A stretch of 64,000 nt of DNA from Halopenitus sp041821145 (GCF_041821145.1 NZ_JBGUBC010000011.1:1-64000); one strand, 5' to 3'. Numbered from the stretch's first letter, positions 33,203 through 42,204 are shown. The notes: generated by a model from the sequence alone, not told the origin. Numbers and translations are program-made.

Positions 33203-34234
33203 TCAGTTCCGACGGATTACCCAAAGTGTCGCGACTCCGCCGACGCCGACGACGAACCAGTAGCTCACGAGCCGGTAGATCGTCGTCACCGCGAGCGCGT
33301 CCGCAGTCGAGAGCACGGTCAGCGCCGTCAAAAGCGCGACGAGCGTCCCCTCGATCGCGGCCAACCCGCCGGGAAGCGGCGTCGATCCGGCGACGACGCT
33401 GACGGGGACCAGAAAGCACACGAGGAACACGGAGATGGGAGTCCCGATCGCGATGGCCGAAAAATAAAGCGGCAGCGCGAAAAGTACCCATCCGACGTAC
33501 GCGAGCGCGACCGAGACGAGGAGCGCGCGCGGGGATCCCGCGATGACCTCGATCGACTCATAGAGCCGCTCGATCCGATCGTCCACGGAGGCGAGTGAAA
33601 CCCGATGGCTCCGCCGAGCGATCGGAGCGACGAGCCGGCGGATCGCCGCACGGAGCCGGTCCCGAAATCCCCAGCTCGCGACGGCCAGAAGCGGCAGCCC
33701 GATCGCGAGCGCGACCAGTACGGCCGCGAACCACTCGACCGGCCCCGGAAGGCGTTGGGTCGTTCCCAACAGGTAGCCGAGCCCGACGCCGCCGACGGTG
33801 AAAAACGGCAGCATCCGGATCACGTCGGTCGTGACGACGCTCGCGAGACTCTCCTCGTAGGTCGCCTCCGTGTCACGTGTCAGAATGTAGGCAATGAACG
33901 GCTCTCCCCCGGCCTGCCCCATCGGCGTGACGTAGTTCGCGAACGTCGCCGACAGAAACGTCACGACCAGCTTTCGATACGGAACCACGATCCCGATCGC
34001 CCGCAAAACGACCTGCCAGGTCTTCGCCCAGACGGCGAGACAGGCGATCGCCGAGAGACCTCCGAGCAGGACCCACTCGATTTTCGCCACGCGGAGACGC
34101 TGTATGGTCCGCTCCCAGCCGACGACCACCCCGATCAGGTATACGAGAAGGATCGCGACCGCGAACCCCAGAAGCGTCTTCGTGATCGTCCGACGATCGA
34201 TCCATCCGGCACCGACCGACTCGTCTCGTGACAC
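33203..34234 (-). CDS. UPF0104 / YbhN-like flippase-domain membrane protein
   Basis: The 343-residue integral membrane protein has about eight spans and the lysyl-phosphatidylglycerol-synthase-flippase-like pattern: NYVTPMGQAGGEPFIAYIL after the second span and TPLPGGLAAIEGTLVALL near the C-terminus, both signature loops of the family. Members are thought to move lipid-linked sugars or lipids across the membrane. It starts with GTG, and a TTTATAAA box (34263-34270) lies about 32 bases upstream. It sits downstream of a glycosyltransferase and an alkaline-phosphatase-superfamily gene, which suggests a joint role in cell-surface glycan or lipid work. Confidence 0.88.
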   Translation of the reverse strand: MSRDESVGAGWIDRRTITKTLLGFAVAILLVYLIGVVVGWERTIQRLRVAKIEWVLLGGLSAIACLAVWAKTWQVVLRAIGIVVPYRKLVVTFLSATFANYVTPMGQAGGEPFIAYILTRDTEATYEESLASVVTTDVIRMLPFFTVGGVGLGYLLGTTQRLPGPVEWFAAVLVALAIGLPLLAVASWGFRDRLRAAIRRLVAPIARRSHRVSLASVDDRIERLYESIEVIAGSPRALLVSVALAYVGWVLFALPLYFSAIAIGTPISVFLVCFLVPVSVVAGSTPLPGGLAAIEGTLVALLTALTVLSTADALAVTTIYRLVSYWFVVGVGGVATLWVIRRN

Positions 34235-34260
34235 GGGGTTGGTTCGACTCGTCGGCGAAG

Positions 34261-34270
34261 GGATTTATAA
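34261..34270 (-). promoter_or_regulatory. Symmetric TATA box of the flippase gene
   Basis: GATTTATAAA is centred about 30 bases before GTG 34234 on the minus strand. The core is palindromic; no supported gene is read in the opposite direction. Confidence 0.45.
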
Positions 34271-34343
34271 ATAGTGTGTCGTGCCGATCGGTGGTGGATG
34301 TCCCATCCTCCTGGAGCGATCGGGGAAAGCGAGGGAGGGCCGT

Positions 34344-35627
34344 TCACGCACCGGTTTTTGTCACCTGATACCACTCGCCCTCCCAGGTGAGCACGTACTC
34401 GAGAACGGCCTTGATCGTCAAAATGCCGTGACCGAGATAGACGAGCGGCGCGAGGGCGATCGTCCACGACGGCCATCCGACACGTCCCTCGAGTGCGTCC
34501 TTGCTCCAGACGCCGCCGATCATGGCGAAAACGCACGCGAGAGGAACGAGTGCCGATCCGGTATCGACCAGCGCGAGAAGCAGGACGTGTGCAGTGAGGA
34601 TCAAAAGCGCCCCACCGGCGAGCACCGCACCGACTGCGCGGCCGACGGTAACGAGGTCACCGAAGGTCGGCCGCTCCGAAAGCGCCTCTCGGATCCGAAG
34701 GTGTGATACCTGGACGTGGCCGATGCGCCAGCGTTTTCGCTGGCCCCACAGGTCAAAGAGCGTGTGGGGCGCTTCCATCGAGCTGGTACATCGGCGGTTA
34801 TGGACGACGGTCAGATCCGCCCTGTAACACTGGTGGGAGAAGTAGATGTCCTCGGTCAACACGTCGGCAAAGCCGCCGACCGCCTCGATCGCCTCCCGCG
34901 TGAAGCCGGTCGCGGAGCTTTGACAGTGGGTGAACCCAACCAGATCCCCGATCAGGTATCCTGCCTGAACGACCACGCGCTCGCAGTAGGCAAGCGTCTC
35001 GACGGCCCCGGTCGGCCGCGGGACACGACGGCCCTGAAAGACGTCCGCATCGCCGAGCAGTTGGCCCATCGCCGTGGAGACGAACGTCGGTGACGCCCGC
35101 TCGTCGGCGTCGAAGACGACGAAGTGGTCCGCCTGACTCCATTTGACGGCGTAGTTGATCGCGGTGGCCTTCGAGCCCGGCGACTCGTTGAGGAGACACG
35201 TTACCGAGTCGTATTTGTCGGCCAACTCCTCGGCCCGCCTTCGAGTCCGATCGTCGTCGGGTTCCGCGACGATGGCGATCGAAAGCGGATCGTAGTCGTT
35301 CTCCAGCAGGCTCGAGACGCTCGCATCGAGGACGTCGGCGTCACGATAGGCGGGAACGATGGCTTGGACGGGCGGTCCGGCCGTGATCCGTTCGTCGGCG
35401 GCCTCGCTTCGCCAGACGTCGGCGGCGAGGAGGTAGCCAGTACTCGCGATAACCAGGCTGAACAGTCCGGCCGACACCACCCCCTGCAGAAACTGGATCC
35501 GAACGAAAAGCGGCGCTATCACCACGGTCCAGATATCCGGTCCGGTCAAGAACCCGAACACCAACAGTCCGAGTATCCCGATCCAACTCCCGGTCGTCTC
35601 CGCGATATGCCGCCCTATTCGGCTCAT
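34344..35627 (-). CDS. Family 2 glycosyltransferase, membrane-bound
   Basis: The 427-residue protein has two N-terminal spans (about 15-70), a GT-A catalytic domain with QAIVPAYRDADVLDAS (nucleotide-sugar strand), the metal motif VFDADE, ADVLTEDIYF (third Asp region) and QRKRWRIGHVQV (the QxxRW motif of processive enzymes), and three C-terminal spans. The layout matches hyaluronan/cellulose/chitin-type synthases, but the donor and product are unknown. It reads away from the phosphatase-like gene through a shared TATA element 29 bases upstream. Confidence 0.9.
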   Translation of the reverse strand: MSRIGRHIAETTGSWIGILGLLVFGFLTGPDIWTVVIAPLFVRIQFLQGVVSAGLFSLVIASTGYLLAADVWRSEAADERITAGPPVQAIVPAYRDADVLDASVSSLLENDYDPLSIAIVAEPDDDRTRRRAEELADKYDSVTCLLNESPGSKATAINYAVKWSQADHFVVFDADERASPTFVSTAMGQLLGDADVFQGRRVPRPTGAVETLAYCERVVVQAGYLIGDLVGFTHCQSSATGFTREAIEAVGGFADVLTEDIYFSHQCYRADLTVVHNRRCTSSMEAPHTLFDLWGQRKRWRIGHVQVSHLRIREALSERPTFGDLVTVGRAVGAVLAGGALLILTAHVLLLALVDTGSALVPLACVFAMIGGVWSKDALEGRVGWPSWTIALAPLVYLGHGILTIKAVLEYVLTWEGEWYQVTKTGA

Positions 35628-35650
35628 CGTGCTCGTATCGTTTCCTACCA

Positions 35651-35660
35651 GTATTTAAAC
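35651..35660. promoter_or_regulatory. Shared symmetric TATA element of divergent genes
   Basis: GTATTTAAAC contains the palindromic TTTAAA (35654-35659). Its centre is 29 bases from the glycosyltransferase ATG (35627, minus) and 25 bases from the phosphatase-like ATG (35681, plus). Only 53 bases separate the two start codons and no other TATA is present, so one element probably serves both leaderless transcripts. Confidence 0.55.
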
Positions 35661-35680
35661 TTGTGGCTCACGGAGAGACG

Positions 35681-36631
35681 ATGGATAATTGCAGACGCAC
35701 GAATAATGCCCGGTCAGTGACGTTTCGAGACTGGCTGTCGGTGTCAGGGGAGAAGATACGAAACCGGGGTTTCGAGGGGGTCCGTGACATCGCCTATGAC
35801 CTGTATACGGGGCTGTGGTGGCTGACGTATCCGTTCTCCCGGGGGCGCAACGTCTACGACCGTGACTGGGACGTGCTCGTGATCCTGGACGCCTGCCGGG
35901 TTGATCTCCTCCGGTCGGTGACGGATGAGTATGCGTTCCTCGGGGAGATAGAACGGATGGAGTCGGTTGGTAGTATGTCCAAGGAGTGGATGGCGAAGAC
36001 GTTCACGGACGAACACGCCGAGGCGGTGTCGAATACGGCCTATATAACGAGTAACGTCTTTTCGGATCGAATCCTCTCGGCCGATCGCTTCGGGACCCTC
36101 GATGAGGTCTGGCGGTATGCCTGGGACGAGGAGACCGACACGGTCCTGCCGCGTCCGGTCACCGACCGGGCCATCCGGACCGCTCGCGAGTCGGACCCCG
36201 ACCGGCTGATCGTCCACTACGTCCAGCCGCATCACCCCTTCGTCGGCCTCGATGCGGGCTTCGACGCCGATCCCTTCGGCCCTGCCCTTTCGGACACTGT
36301 CGTTGATGCGCTCCGGAAGGGACGGATCGACTTCGAGACGTTTTGGGCGGCCTATCAGGAGAATCTCCGGCTCGTGCTTGACGAGGTCGAGATCCTCCTC
36401 TCGAACGTGGACGCCGAGCGTGTCGCCATCACGGCCGACCACGGTGACGCCCTCGGTGAATGGGGAATCTACGATCATCCGGTCGGCTGTCTCCACCCGA
36501 GCGTTCGAACGGTGCCATGGACGACCACCACGGCCACCGATCAGCGGACCTACGAACCGACGACGGAAAGCGGAGAAAGCGACGACGCCGCGATCCGCGA
36601 TCGGTTGCAAGCGCTCGGATACGTCGGTTGA
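35681..36631 (+). CDS. Alkaline-phosphatase-superfamily (sulfatase-like) protein
   Basis: The 316-residue protein has the metal-site signature pieces of the superfamily: VLVILDACRVDLL near the N-terminus (metal Asp and nucleophile region) and ITADHGDALGEWGIYDHP late (Asp-His metal ligands), with IVHYVQPHHPF between. Haloarchaea keep such genes in surface-glycosylation loci, where they may add or remove phosphate or sulfate groups. No signal peptide or membrane span is visible, which would place the active site in the cytoplasm. Several earlier in-frame starts exist, but ATG 35681 lies 25 bases after the TATA centre. Confidence 0.85.
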   Translation: MDNCRRTNNARSVTFRDWLSVSGEKIRNRGFEGVRDIAYDLYTGLWWLTYPFSRGRNVYDRDWDVLVILDACRVDLLRSVTDEYAFLGEIERMESVGSMSKEWMAKTFTDEHAEAVSNTAYITSNVFSDRILSADRFGTLDEVWRYAWDEETDTVLPRPVTDRAIRTARESDPDRLIVHYVQPHHPFVGLDAGFDADPFGPALSDTVVDALRKGRIDFETFWAAYQENLRLVLDEVEILLSNVDAERVAITADHGDALGEWGIYDHPVGCLHPSVRTVPWTTTTATDQRTYEPTTESGESDDAAIRDRLQALGYVG

Positions 36632-36646
36632 GGTCCCGTCGAATCC

Positions 36647-38398
36647 TCAGCGACGTTGCAATCCCGGATTCGTGACGGCGCCCTCCGCGGCGGAGCCGAA
36701 GAAGGCCCCGTATCTCGCCAGAACGCCGGATTCGTAGTTCGGTTCCGGCTCCTCACGCTCCTCGAGGCGTCGTTCGATCTCATCGTCGTCGAGATCGACG
36801 TCGAGCGTCCGGTCGGGCACATCGACCGTGACCGTGTCTCCCTCCTCGATTGCGCCGATCGGCCCGCCCACGAACGCCTCGGGAGCAACGTGGCCGATCA
36901 TCGGACCGCGAGTCACGCCGGAGAATCGACCGTCGGTGAGAAGCGCCACGTCGTCCTCGTGGCCCTGACCCACGACGGCCGCAGTCACGCTGAGCATCTC
37001 GCGCATTCCGGGACCTCCTTGGGGTCCCTCGTTGCGGATGACGATCACGTCGCCTGATTCAATATTTCCATCCTGGACGTACGCCATCGCGTCCTCCTCC
37101 CGCTCGAACACGCGGGCCGGCCCCTCGTGATGCATGTGTTCTTGTGAGCCGGTGACCTTCAACACGGCACCGTCGGGGGCCAGGTTCCCGGTCAGGATCT
37201 TGATCGCTCCCTCCTCGTGGATGGGATCGTCGACCGTCCGGAGAAACTCCACGTCGGCGCCGCCGTCGGAAAGGTCGAACCGTTCGATCTCCTCGCCGAG
37301 GGTACGGCCGGTGACGGTCATCGCGTCGCCATGAAGCAGGCCCGCCTCATGGAGTCGCTTCAACACCAGGGGAACGCCGCCGGCTTCGTGAAGGTGAGTC
37401 ATCGCGTGATCCCCGCCGGGCTGGAGGTTGGCGATTTTGGGCGTGTTTCGGCTGATCTCGTCGAAGTCCTCGATGTCCAGATCGATGCCTGCCTCGGCGG
37501 CCATCGCCAACAGGTGGAGCACGCCGTTCGTCGATCCGCCCATCGCAACCTGCAGGGTGATCGCGTTCTCGAAGCTCTCGCGGCTGAGAATGTCCGAGGG
37601 ACGGCGCTGTTCGAGCACCACCTCGATCGCGAGTTCGCCGGCCTCGGCGGCGACGTCGTATCGCTCCTCGTCCTCGGCTGGTGGGCTCGCCGAGCCGAGC
37701 GGGGCGAGTCCGATCACCTCGGAAATGGACGCCATCGTGTTGGCGGTGAACATCCCGCCACAGGATCCCGCTCCCGGGCAGGCGGTGCGTTCCAGCGAGT
37801 CGAGTTCCTCCTCGGTCATGTCACCGACGGCGACCGCGCCGACCGCCTCCGCGACGTGCTGGGTCGTGACCTCTCGCCCCTCGTGTTCGCCGGGTTTGAT
37901 CGAGCCGCCGTACAGGAAGACGGAGGGGAGGTCCGTCCGGATGGCGGCCATCATCATCCCGGGAAGGTTCTTGTCACAGCCCGCGACGGTGACGAGCCCG
38001 TCGAGGTACTCGCCGATCGACACTAACTCGACGGAGTCGGCGATCATTTCCCGGGAGGTCAGCGAGGTCTTCATCCCTTCCGTCCCCTGCGAGATGGCGT
38101 CGGAGATAGTGATCGTACCGAACTCGATGGGCATCCCGCCGTTCTCGTCGATTGCGGCGTGGGCTCTTGCGCCGACGTCGTCGAGATGGACGTTACACGG
38201 CGTGATGTCCGCCGCTGGATTGGGGATCCCGATCATCGGTGAAGAGAGGTCATCGTCGTCGTACCCCATCGCACGAAACATCGCACGATGGCCGGCCCGA
38301 TCGAGCCCCTCCGTCACCTCGCGGCTACGGAGCTGTTCCGGTTTATCGTCGCGGTCCAGATAGGTTTGCTCCTCGTCGGTGGATTGGTTGTTGCTCAC
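36647..38398 (-). CDS. ilvD: Dihydroxy-acid dehydratase
   Basis: The 583-residue iron-sulfur enzyme makes 2-keto acids for valine, leucine and isoleucine. Cluster cysteines are seen in DITPCNVHL, VAGCDKNLPG and ACPGAGSCGGMFTANTM; the catalytic Lys is in GCDK, and LTDGRFSG and GHVAPEA close the active site. The start is GTG, 26 bases from a minus-strand GATTTAAGT box, so the mRNA is leaderless. No other ilv gene is near. An azlCD exporter for the same amino acids lies 31 kb away. Confidence 0.97.
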   Translation of the reverse strand: MSNNQSTDEEQTYLDRDDKPEQLRSREVTEGLDRAGHRAMFRAMGYDDDDLSSPMIGIPNPAADITPCNVHLDDVGARAHAAIDENGGMPIEFGTITISDAISQGTEGMKTSLTSREMIADSVELVSIGEYLDGLVTVAGCDKNLPGMMMAAIRTDLPSVFLYGGSIKPGEHEGREVTTQHVAEAVGAVAVGDMTEEELDSLERTACPGAGSCGGMFTANTMASISEVIGLAPLGSASPPAEDEERYDVAAEAGELAIEVVLEQRRPSDILSRESFENAITLQVAMGGSTNGVLHLLAMAAEAGIDLDIEDFDEISRNTPKIANLQPGGDHAMTHLHEAGGVPLVLKRLHEAGLLHGDAMTVTGRTLGEEIERFDLSDGGADVEFLRTVDDPIHEEGAIKILTGNLAPDGAVLKVTGSQEHMHHEGPARVFEREEDAMAYVQDGNIESGDVIVIRNEGPQGGPGMREMLSVTAAVVGQGHEDDVALLTDGRFSGVTRGPMIGHVAPEAFVGGPIGAIEEGDTVTVDVPDRTLDVDLDDDEIERRLEEREEPEPNYESGVLARYGAFFGSAAEGAVTNPGLQRR

Positions 38399-38419
38399 AC
38401 ACGATACGATGGACGCGTC

Positions 38420-38427
38420 GACTTAAA
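38420..38427 (-). promoter_or_regulatory. TATA box of ilvD
   Basis: The minus strand reads ATTTAAGT centred about 26 bases before the GTG start. The 112 bases to the MoaE gene hold nothing else. Confidence 0.5.
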
Positions 38428-38538
38428 TCCGTTTGACTCGCCGGCCCCGGGTGCCGTAACGGGATTCCCCGAGAGGTCAGCGAGGTCCTCGAGGAACGGC
38501 GGGAAAGTCCTAAGCCGCTGGCTCACTCCTCCATCGAT

Positions 38539-39366
38539 ATGCAACCGCTCTCGATACTTGGCACGGGTGCCGACGATCTTGCCGACCGCCTCGTGGACCG
38601 TCTGGCCGAGCGCACGGACGACGGTGTGGTGCAGGTGGACGCAGCCGCCGATACGAACGACGATGGAGCCGTCGACGCGCTCACGGCGCGGTCGAGAGCC
38701 GACACTGCCGTCCGATTGGACGAGGACGGAACGTGGACGGCAGCGGGAACGGACGCGGATCTCACGGCGCTTCTCGACCGATTCGCACCGACCCACGACT
38801 ACCTGATCGTCACCGGTCGGACGCGGCTTCGCGTTCCGACCGTGCTCGTTGACGACGATCGAACTCCGGAGGACGTCGCCGGGACCGTCGTTCACGAACT
38901 CGAGGATCCGGCCGCGGTCGACATCGACGACCTCATCAACGTGATCGATGCCGCAGAGCCGTGGATCACTCTTGAGGAACTGATCGCGCGCGTCAAGGAG
39001 GGAGAGGGCGCGGATCGGTCGGGGGCGATCGCCACCTTCACCGGCCGGGTTCGGGCGCGTGACGCTCCCGAGGACGATCGGACGACGCATCTCGCCTTCG
39101 AGCGCTATGAGGGCGTCGCCGCCGATCGGATGGACGCGATCGCCACCGAACTCGAGGCGCGTGAGGGCGTCTTCGACGTTCGAATGCACCACCGTACCGG
39201 CGTGATCCCGGACGGCGAGGACATCGTCTTCGTCGTGGTGTTGGCGGGCCACCGCGACGAGGCGTTTCGAACGGTCAAAGACGGGATCGATCGGCTCAAA
39301 GAATGGGTTCCGATCTTCAAAAAGGAGACCACGGAGCGCGAGGAGTTCTGGGTACACGAACGGTGA
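38539..39366 (+). CDS. moaE: MobB-like/MoaE fusion (molybdopterin synthase large subunit)
   Basis: The C-terminal half (about 130-275) is MoaE: IATFTGRVRA, LAFERYEGVA, MHHRTGVIPDGE, VVVLAGHRDEAF and the active-site Lys in PIFKKE. It works with MoaD to add the dithiolene sulfurs to precursor Z. The N-terminal half (about 1-120) has the beta-alpha topology of MobB, but where MobB has a P-loop the sequence is ILGTGADDLADRLVDRLA, without Gly-Lys-Thr/Ser, so GTP binding is unlikely. Fusions of this kind are known in haloarchaea; the degenerate P-loop suggests a structural or partner-binding role. Confidence 0.9.
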   Translation: MQPLSILGTGADDLADRLVDRLAERTDDGVVQVDAAADTNDDGAVDALTARSRADTAVRLDEDGTWTAAGTDADLTALLDRFAPTHDYLIVTGRTRLRVPTVLVDDDRTPEDVAGTVVHELEDPAAVDIDDLINVIDAAEPWITLEELIARVKEGEGADRSGAIATFTGRVRARDAPEDDRTTHLAFERYEGVAADRMDAIATELEAREGVFDVRMHHRTGVIPDGEDIVFVVVLAGHRDEAFRTVKDGIDRLKEWVPIFKKETTEREEFWVHER

Positions 39367-39488
39367 GCATGTCGAATCCACGTCCGATGACTCGATGACG
39401 GGAACGGGGGAGACCCTACGAACGTCTGACGTCAGTCATCCGGGCGGCTGACGCGGGTTTTTCTTGCCGGAGTCCATCGGCTTCGAGC

Positions 39489-39656
39489 ATGCCCGCCATA
39501 ACGGAGTCGCTCGTGCGATCCACCTCTCGTTCCGGTCGATCATCCGGGAATCCGCGTTCCTCCATCGATCGTGGCGACGTTCACCGGGACTCAACGCGGC
39601 CATCAACCGGTTGGAAATCGGCTTCCCCGCGGGACGTACTGCAACAGCGGAGGTGA
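39489..39656 (+). CDS. Candidate small basic ORF coupled to the next gene
   Basis: A 55-codon frame starts at ATG 39489, about 27 bases after a TTTTTCTT TATA-like run (39456-39466), and stops with TGA at 39654-39656, inside the Shine-Dalgarno sequence of the next gene. The product is rich in Arg and Ser (RSTSRSGRSSGNPRSSIDRG) and unlike any domain I know. The composition is atypical for a haloarchaeal protein, so it may be a leader ORF whose translation opens the next start rather than a functional protein. Confidence 0.35.
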   Translation: MPAITESLVRSTSRSGRSSGNPRSSIDRGDVHRDSTRPSTGWKSASPRDVLQQRR

Positions 39657-39662
39657 TCGCTC

Positions 39663-40259
39663 ATGTCGGATGCCGATCCCGCCGAAACCGGGGATGCGAG
39701 TGGATCCACAGGCTTCTCGCTTCGATCGATACGTGAGGGAGCGATCGGGGGCATCGCAGCCTACGCGTTCGGCTACCTCCTCACGTACCTCTGGAAGGCT
39801 GGCGAGTATCGGGAGACGATCGAGCGGATTGGGCCGATCGCCGAGCTGTTCGGCGTGGAAACGCCGGCTCCCTGGCGGATCGTTGGCTGGCTGTTCTACA
39901 ACGCCCACGCGGTGGCCGCCTACGTCGACATGGGGATCACCAGCACTTACATCGACCTGATCGCACGGGGTGACGGTCCCCTGGAGATCCTCTATCTCGT
40001 CCCCCCGCTGTCGCTTGCGGCCGCGGGATACCTCGTCGTTCGACGCCTCGGACCCGTCACGTCGGTCGTCGAGGCGATCCGGCTCGGTCCGATGGTCACG
40101 ATCGGGTACCTTCCCATCGTCGTCGTCGGGGTCTTCGCGTTCCGCGTCAACGGGTCGGGACCGGAGCTCGTCCCCTCGCTGCTGCTTGCCGGGATCGTCT
40201 ACCCGATCGCCTTCGGCGGGATCGGCGGCGCGATCGCCTACGCAATGGACCGCCGGTAG
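39663..40259 (+). CDS. Conserved five-span membrane protein
   Basis: The 198-residue protein has a short polar N-terminus and about five membrane segments (IAAYAFGYLLTYLW, WLFYNAHAVAAYVDM, ILYLVPPLSLAAAGYLVV, VTIGYLPIVVVGVFAF, LLLAGIVYPIAFGGIGGAIA). No transport signature is visible and the function is unknown. It has the full 10-base ribosome-binding complement GGAGGTGATC at 39649-39658, five bases before ATG, which is rare in this mostly leaderless genome and implies a leadered or polycistronic mRNA. Confidence 0.8.
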   Translation: MSDADPAETGDASGSTGFSLRSIREGAIGGIAAYAFGYLLTYLWKAGEYRETIERIGPIAELFGVETPAPWRIVGWLFYNAHAVAAYVDMGITSTYIDLIARGDGPLEILYLVPPLSLAAAGYLVVRRLGPVTSVVEAIRLGPMVTIGYLPIVVVGVFAFRVNGSGPELVPSLLLAGIVYPIAFGGIGGAIAYAMDRR

Positions 40260-40389
40260 CGGCTACAGATACCGGACGCGACTAGTGGAACAGGTAGCGA
40301 CCTCGAACGCCAAAGTGAACCGAAAAGCCGTCATTTCTCACCCAAACTCTCGGACGTCACCCCTGAAATGGGTACACACACCACGAAAA

Positions 40390-40398
40390 CGCTTAAAC
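40390..40398 (+). promoter_or_regulatory. TATA box of the GTPBP1-like gene
   Basis: CGCTTAAAC is centred about 28 bases before ATG 40422, which fixes that start rather than the upstream in-frame GTG/ATG codons. Confidence 0.5.
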
Positions 40399-40421
40399 GC
40401 CGATGTGGCTTACGGGTGGGT

Positions 40422-42137
40422 ATGAGCGCGGACCGGTCTGTCCTTCGACAGGCCATAGAGCGCGGAGAACGCGACGGTGGCGCGATCGAGTTTAAAGAAC
40501 GGCTCAACCGGGAGGTCCACCTCGTGGACGGGCGAAAGGAATCGCTCGCCGCACAGCTTCGCCATCGCGTCCTTTCGGGCGACGGAGAGGCGACCTACGT
40601 CATCGGCGTCACCGACGACGGCGGACTCGCCGGAATCGCTCCCGAATGCTTCTCCGAGACGATGGACGTGCTCTCGCTGCTCGCCGAGGAGGCGGATGCC
40701 CACATCCACGACGTCGACACGTGGGGCGTTTCCAGGGACGATGCGATGGACGACCGCCGCTCCATCGAGGAGACGGCAGCCCCCGATGAACCCGGGAGGG
40801 TCGCTCACGAGAACGGAGCCGACCGTGGACTCGTGGGGATCGCAACGATTCGCGAGGGTGCCGTCCTGGAGACCGACGACACGCACGTGGTCATCGGCAC
40901 CGCCGGCCACGTCGATCACGGAAAGTCGACCCTCGTCGGCTCGCTCGTCACCGGACAGGCCGACGACGGCCAGGGCGGAACGCGGGGATTCCTCGACGTT
41001 CAGCCCCACGAGATCGAACGCGGACTCTCCGCCGACCTCTCGTATGCCGTCTATGGGTTCGAGGACGAGGACCCGGTCCGCATGGACAACCCTCACCGCA
41101 AGCAGGACCGCGCCCGGATCGTCGAGGAGGCGGATCGACTGGTCTCGTTCGTCGATACGGTCGGCCACGAGCCGTGGCTGCGGACGACGATCCGCGGGCT
41201 CGTCGGCCAGCGGATCGATTACGGGCTGCTCGTCGTCGCCGCTGACGACGGCCCAACGCGAACGACCCGCGAGCACCTCGGGATCCTCCTGGCCATGGAA
41301 CTGCCGACGATCGTCGCGGTGACGAAGACCGACCTCGTCTCCGAGGACCGAATCGAGGAGGTGACTCGCGAGATCGAGTCCTTGCTTCGCGACGTCGACC
41401 GAACGCCCCTGCCGGTCGATCGACATGGCGTCGAAGCCGCCATCGATGAGATCGGCGAGTCAGTCGTCCCGATCGTCGAGACGAGCGCGGTGACGGGAGC
41501 CGGGCTCGAGACTCTCGATACCCTCTTTGGGTCGTTGCCGAAGCGGTCGCTCCCCGATCGTGAGGAGTTTCGGATGTACATCGATCGCACCTACGACGTC
41601 AAGGGCGTCGGTGCGGTGGCCTCCGGAACGGTGAACTCCGGCGCCGTCGAGACCGGCGACGAGTTGCTCGTGGGTCCGATGAACGACGGGTCGTTTCGGG
41701 AGGTCGATGTGCGGTCGATCGAGATGCACTACCACCGCGTCGATCGGGCGACGGCGGGGCGGATCGTCGGGATCGCCCTGAAGGGGATTCCGGAGTCGGC
41801 ACTGGAACGCGGGATGGTGCTGCTCCCGCGGACGGCCGACCCCGACCCGGTCCGGGAGTTCGAGGCCGAGGTCATGGTCCTCAACCATCCGACGCGAATT
41901 CGATCGGGATACGAACCGGTCGTTCACCTCGAGACGGCGAGTGAGGCGGCCGAGTTCACCCCGGAGGACGGTAGGCTCCTTCCCGGCGACACCGGCCGCA
42001 CGCGAGTCCGATTCAAGTTCCGCCCGTATCTCGTCGAGGAAGGACAGCGGTTCGTCTTTCGAGAGGGATCGAGCAAGGGCGTCGGGACCGTGACCGGCGT
42101 CGACGGCCTTTCCGATCCCCCACCGGCCGACGACTGA
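40422..42137 (+). CDS. GTPBP1-like translational GTPase (EF-Tu superfamily)
   Basis: The 571-residue protein has an N-terminal domain of about 155 residues that resembles the one in archaeal and eukaryotic GTPBP1/2 proteins. A GTPase domain follows with G1 GTAGHVDHGKSTL (about 159-171), G3 DTVGHEPW (the usual DxPGH with Val for Pro), G4 TKTD, and then EF-Tu-type beta-barrel domains II-III (FRMYIDRTYDVKGVGAVASGT). GTPBP1 relatives act on ribosomes and in mRNA surveillance; the archaeal role is not established. It is monocistronic on a leaderless transcript. Confidence 0.9.
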   Translation: MSADRSVLRQAIERGERDGGAIEFKERLNREVHLVDGRKESLAAQLRHRVLSGDGEATYVIGVTDDGGLAGIAPECFSETMDVLSLLAEEADAHIHDVDTWGVSRDDAMDDRRSIEETAAPDEPGRVAHENGADRGLVGIATIREGAVLETDDTHVVIGTAGHVDHGKSTLVGSLVTGQADDGQGGTRGFLDVQPHEIERGLSADLSYAVYGFEDEDPVRMDNPHRKQDRARIVEEADRLVSFVDTVGHEPWLRTTIRGLVGQRIDYGLLVVAADDGPTRTTREHLGILLAMELPTIVAVTKTDLVSEDRIEEVTREIESLLRDVDRTPLPVDRHGVEAAIDEIGESVVPIVETSAVTGAGLETLDTLFGSLPKRSLPDREEFRMYIDRTYDVKGVGAVASGTVNSGAVETGDELLVGPMNDGSFREVDVRSIEMHYHRVDRATAGRIVGIALKGIPESALERGMVLLPRTADPDPVREFEAEVMVLNHPTRIRSGYEPVVHLETASEAAEFTPEDGRLLPGDTGRTRVRFKFRPYLVEEGQRFVFREGSSKGVGTVTGVDGLSDPPPADD

Positions 42138-42172
42138 GCGGCGTTTGATCGCCGTCGAGGATCGCAGTAGGT

Positions 42173-42181
42173 ACTTTTAAC
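42173..42181 (+). promoter_or_regulatory. TATA box of the mgtE-like pair
   Basis: ACTTTTAAC is centred 28 bases before ATG 42205, so the pair is read from a leaderless mRNA. Confidence 0.5.
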
Positions 42182-42204
42182 TTCGAATTCGAACAGAATG
42201 TACC

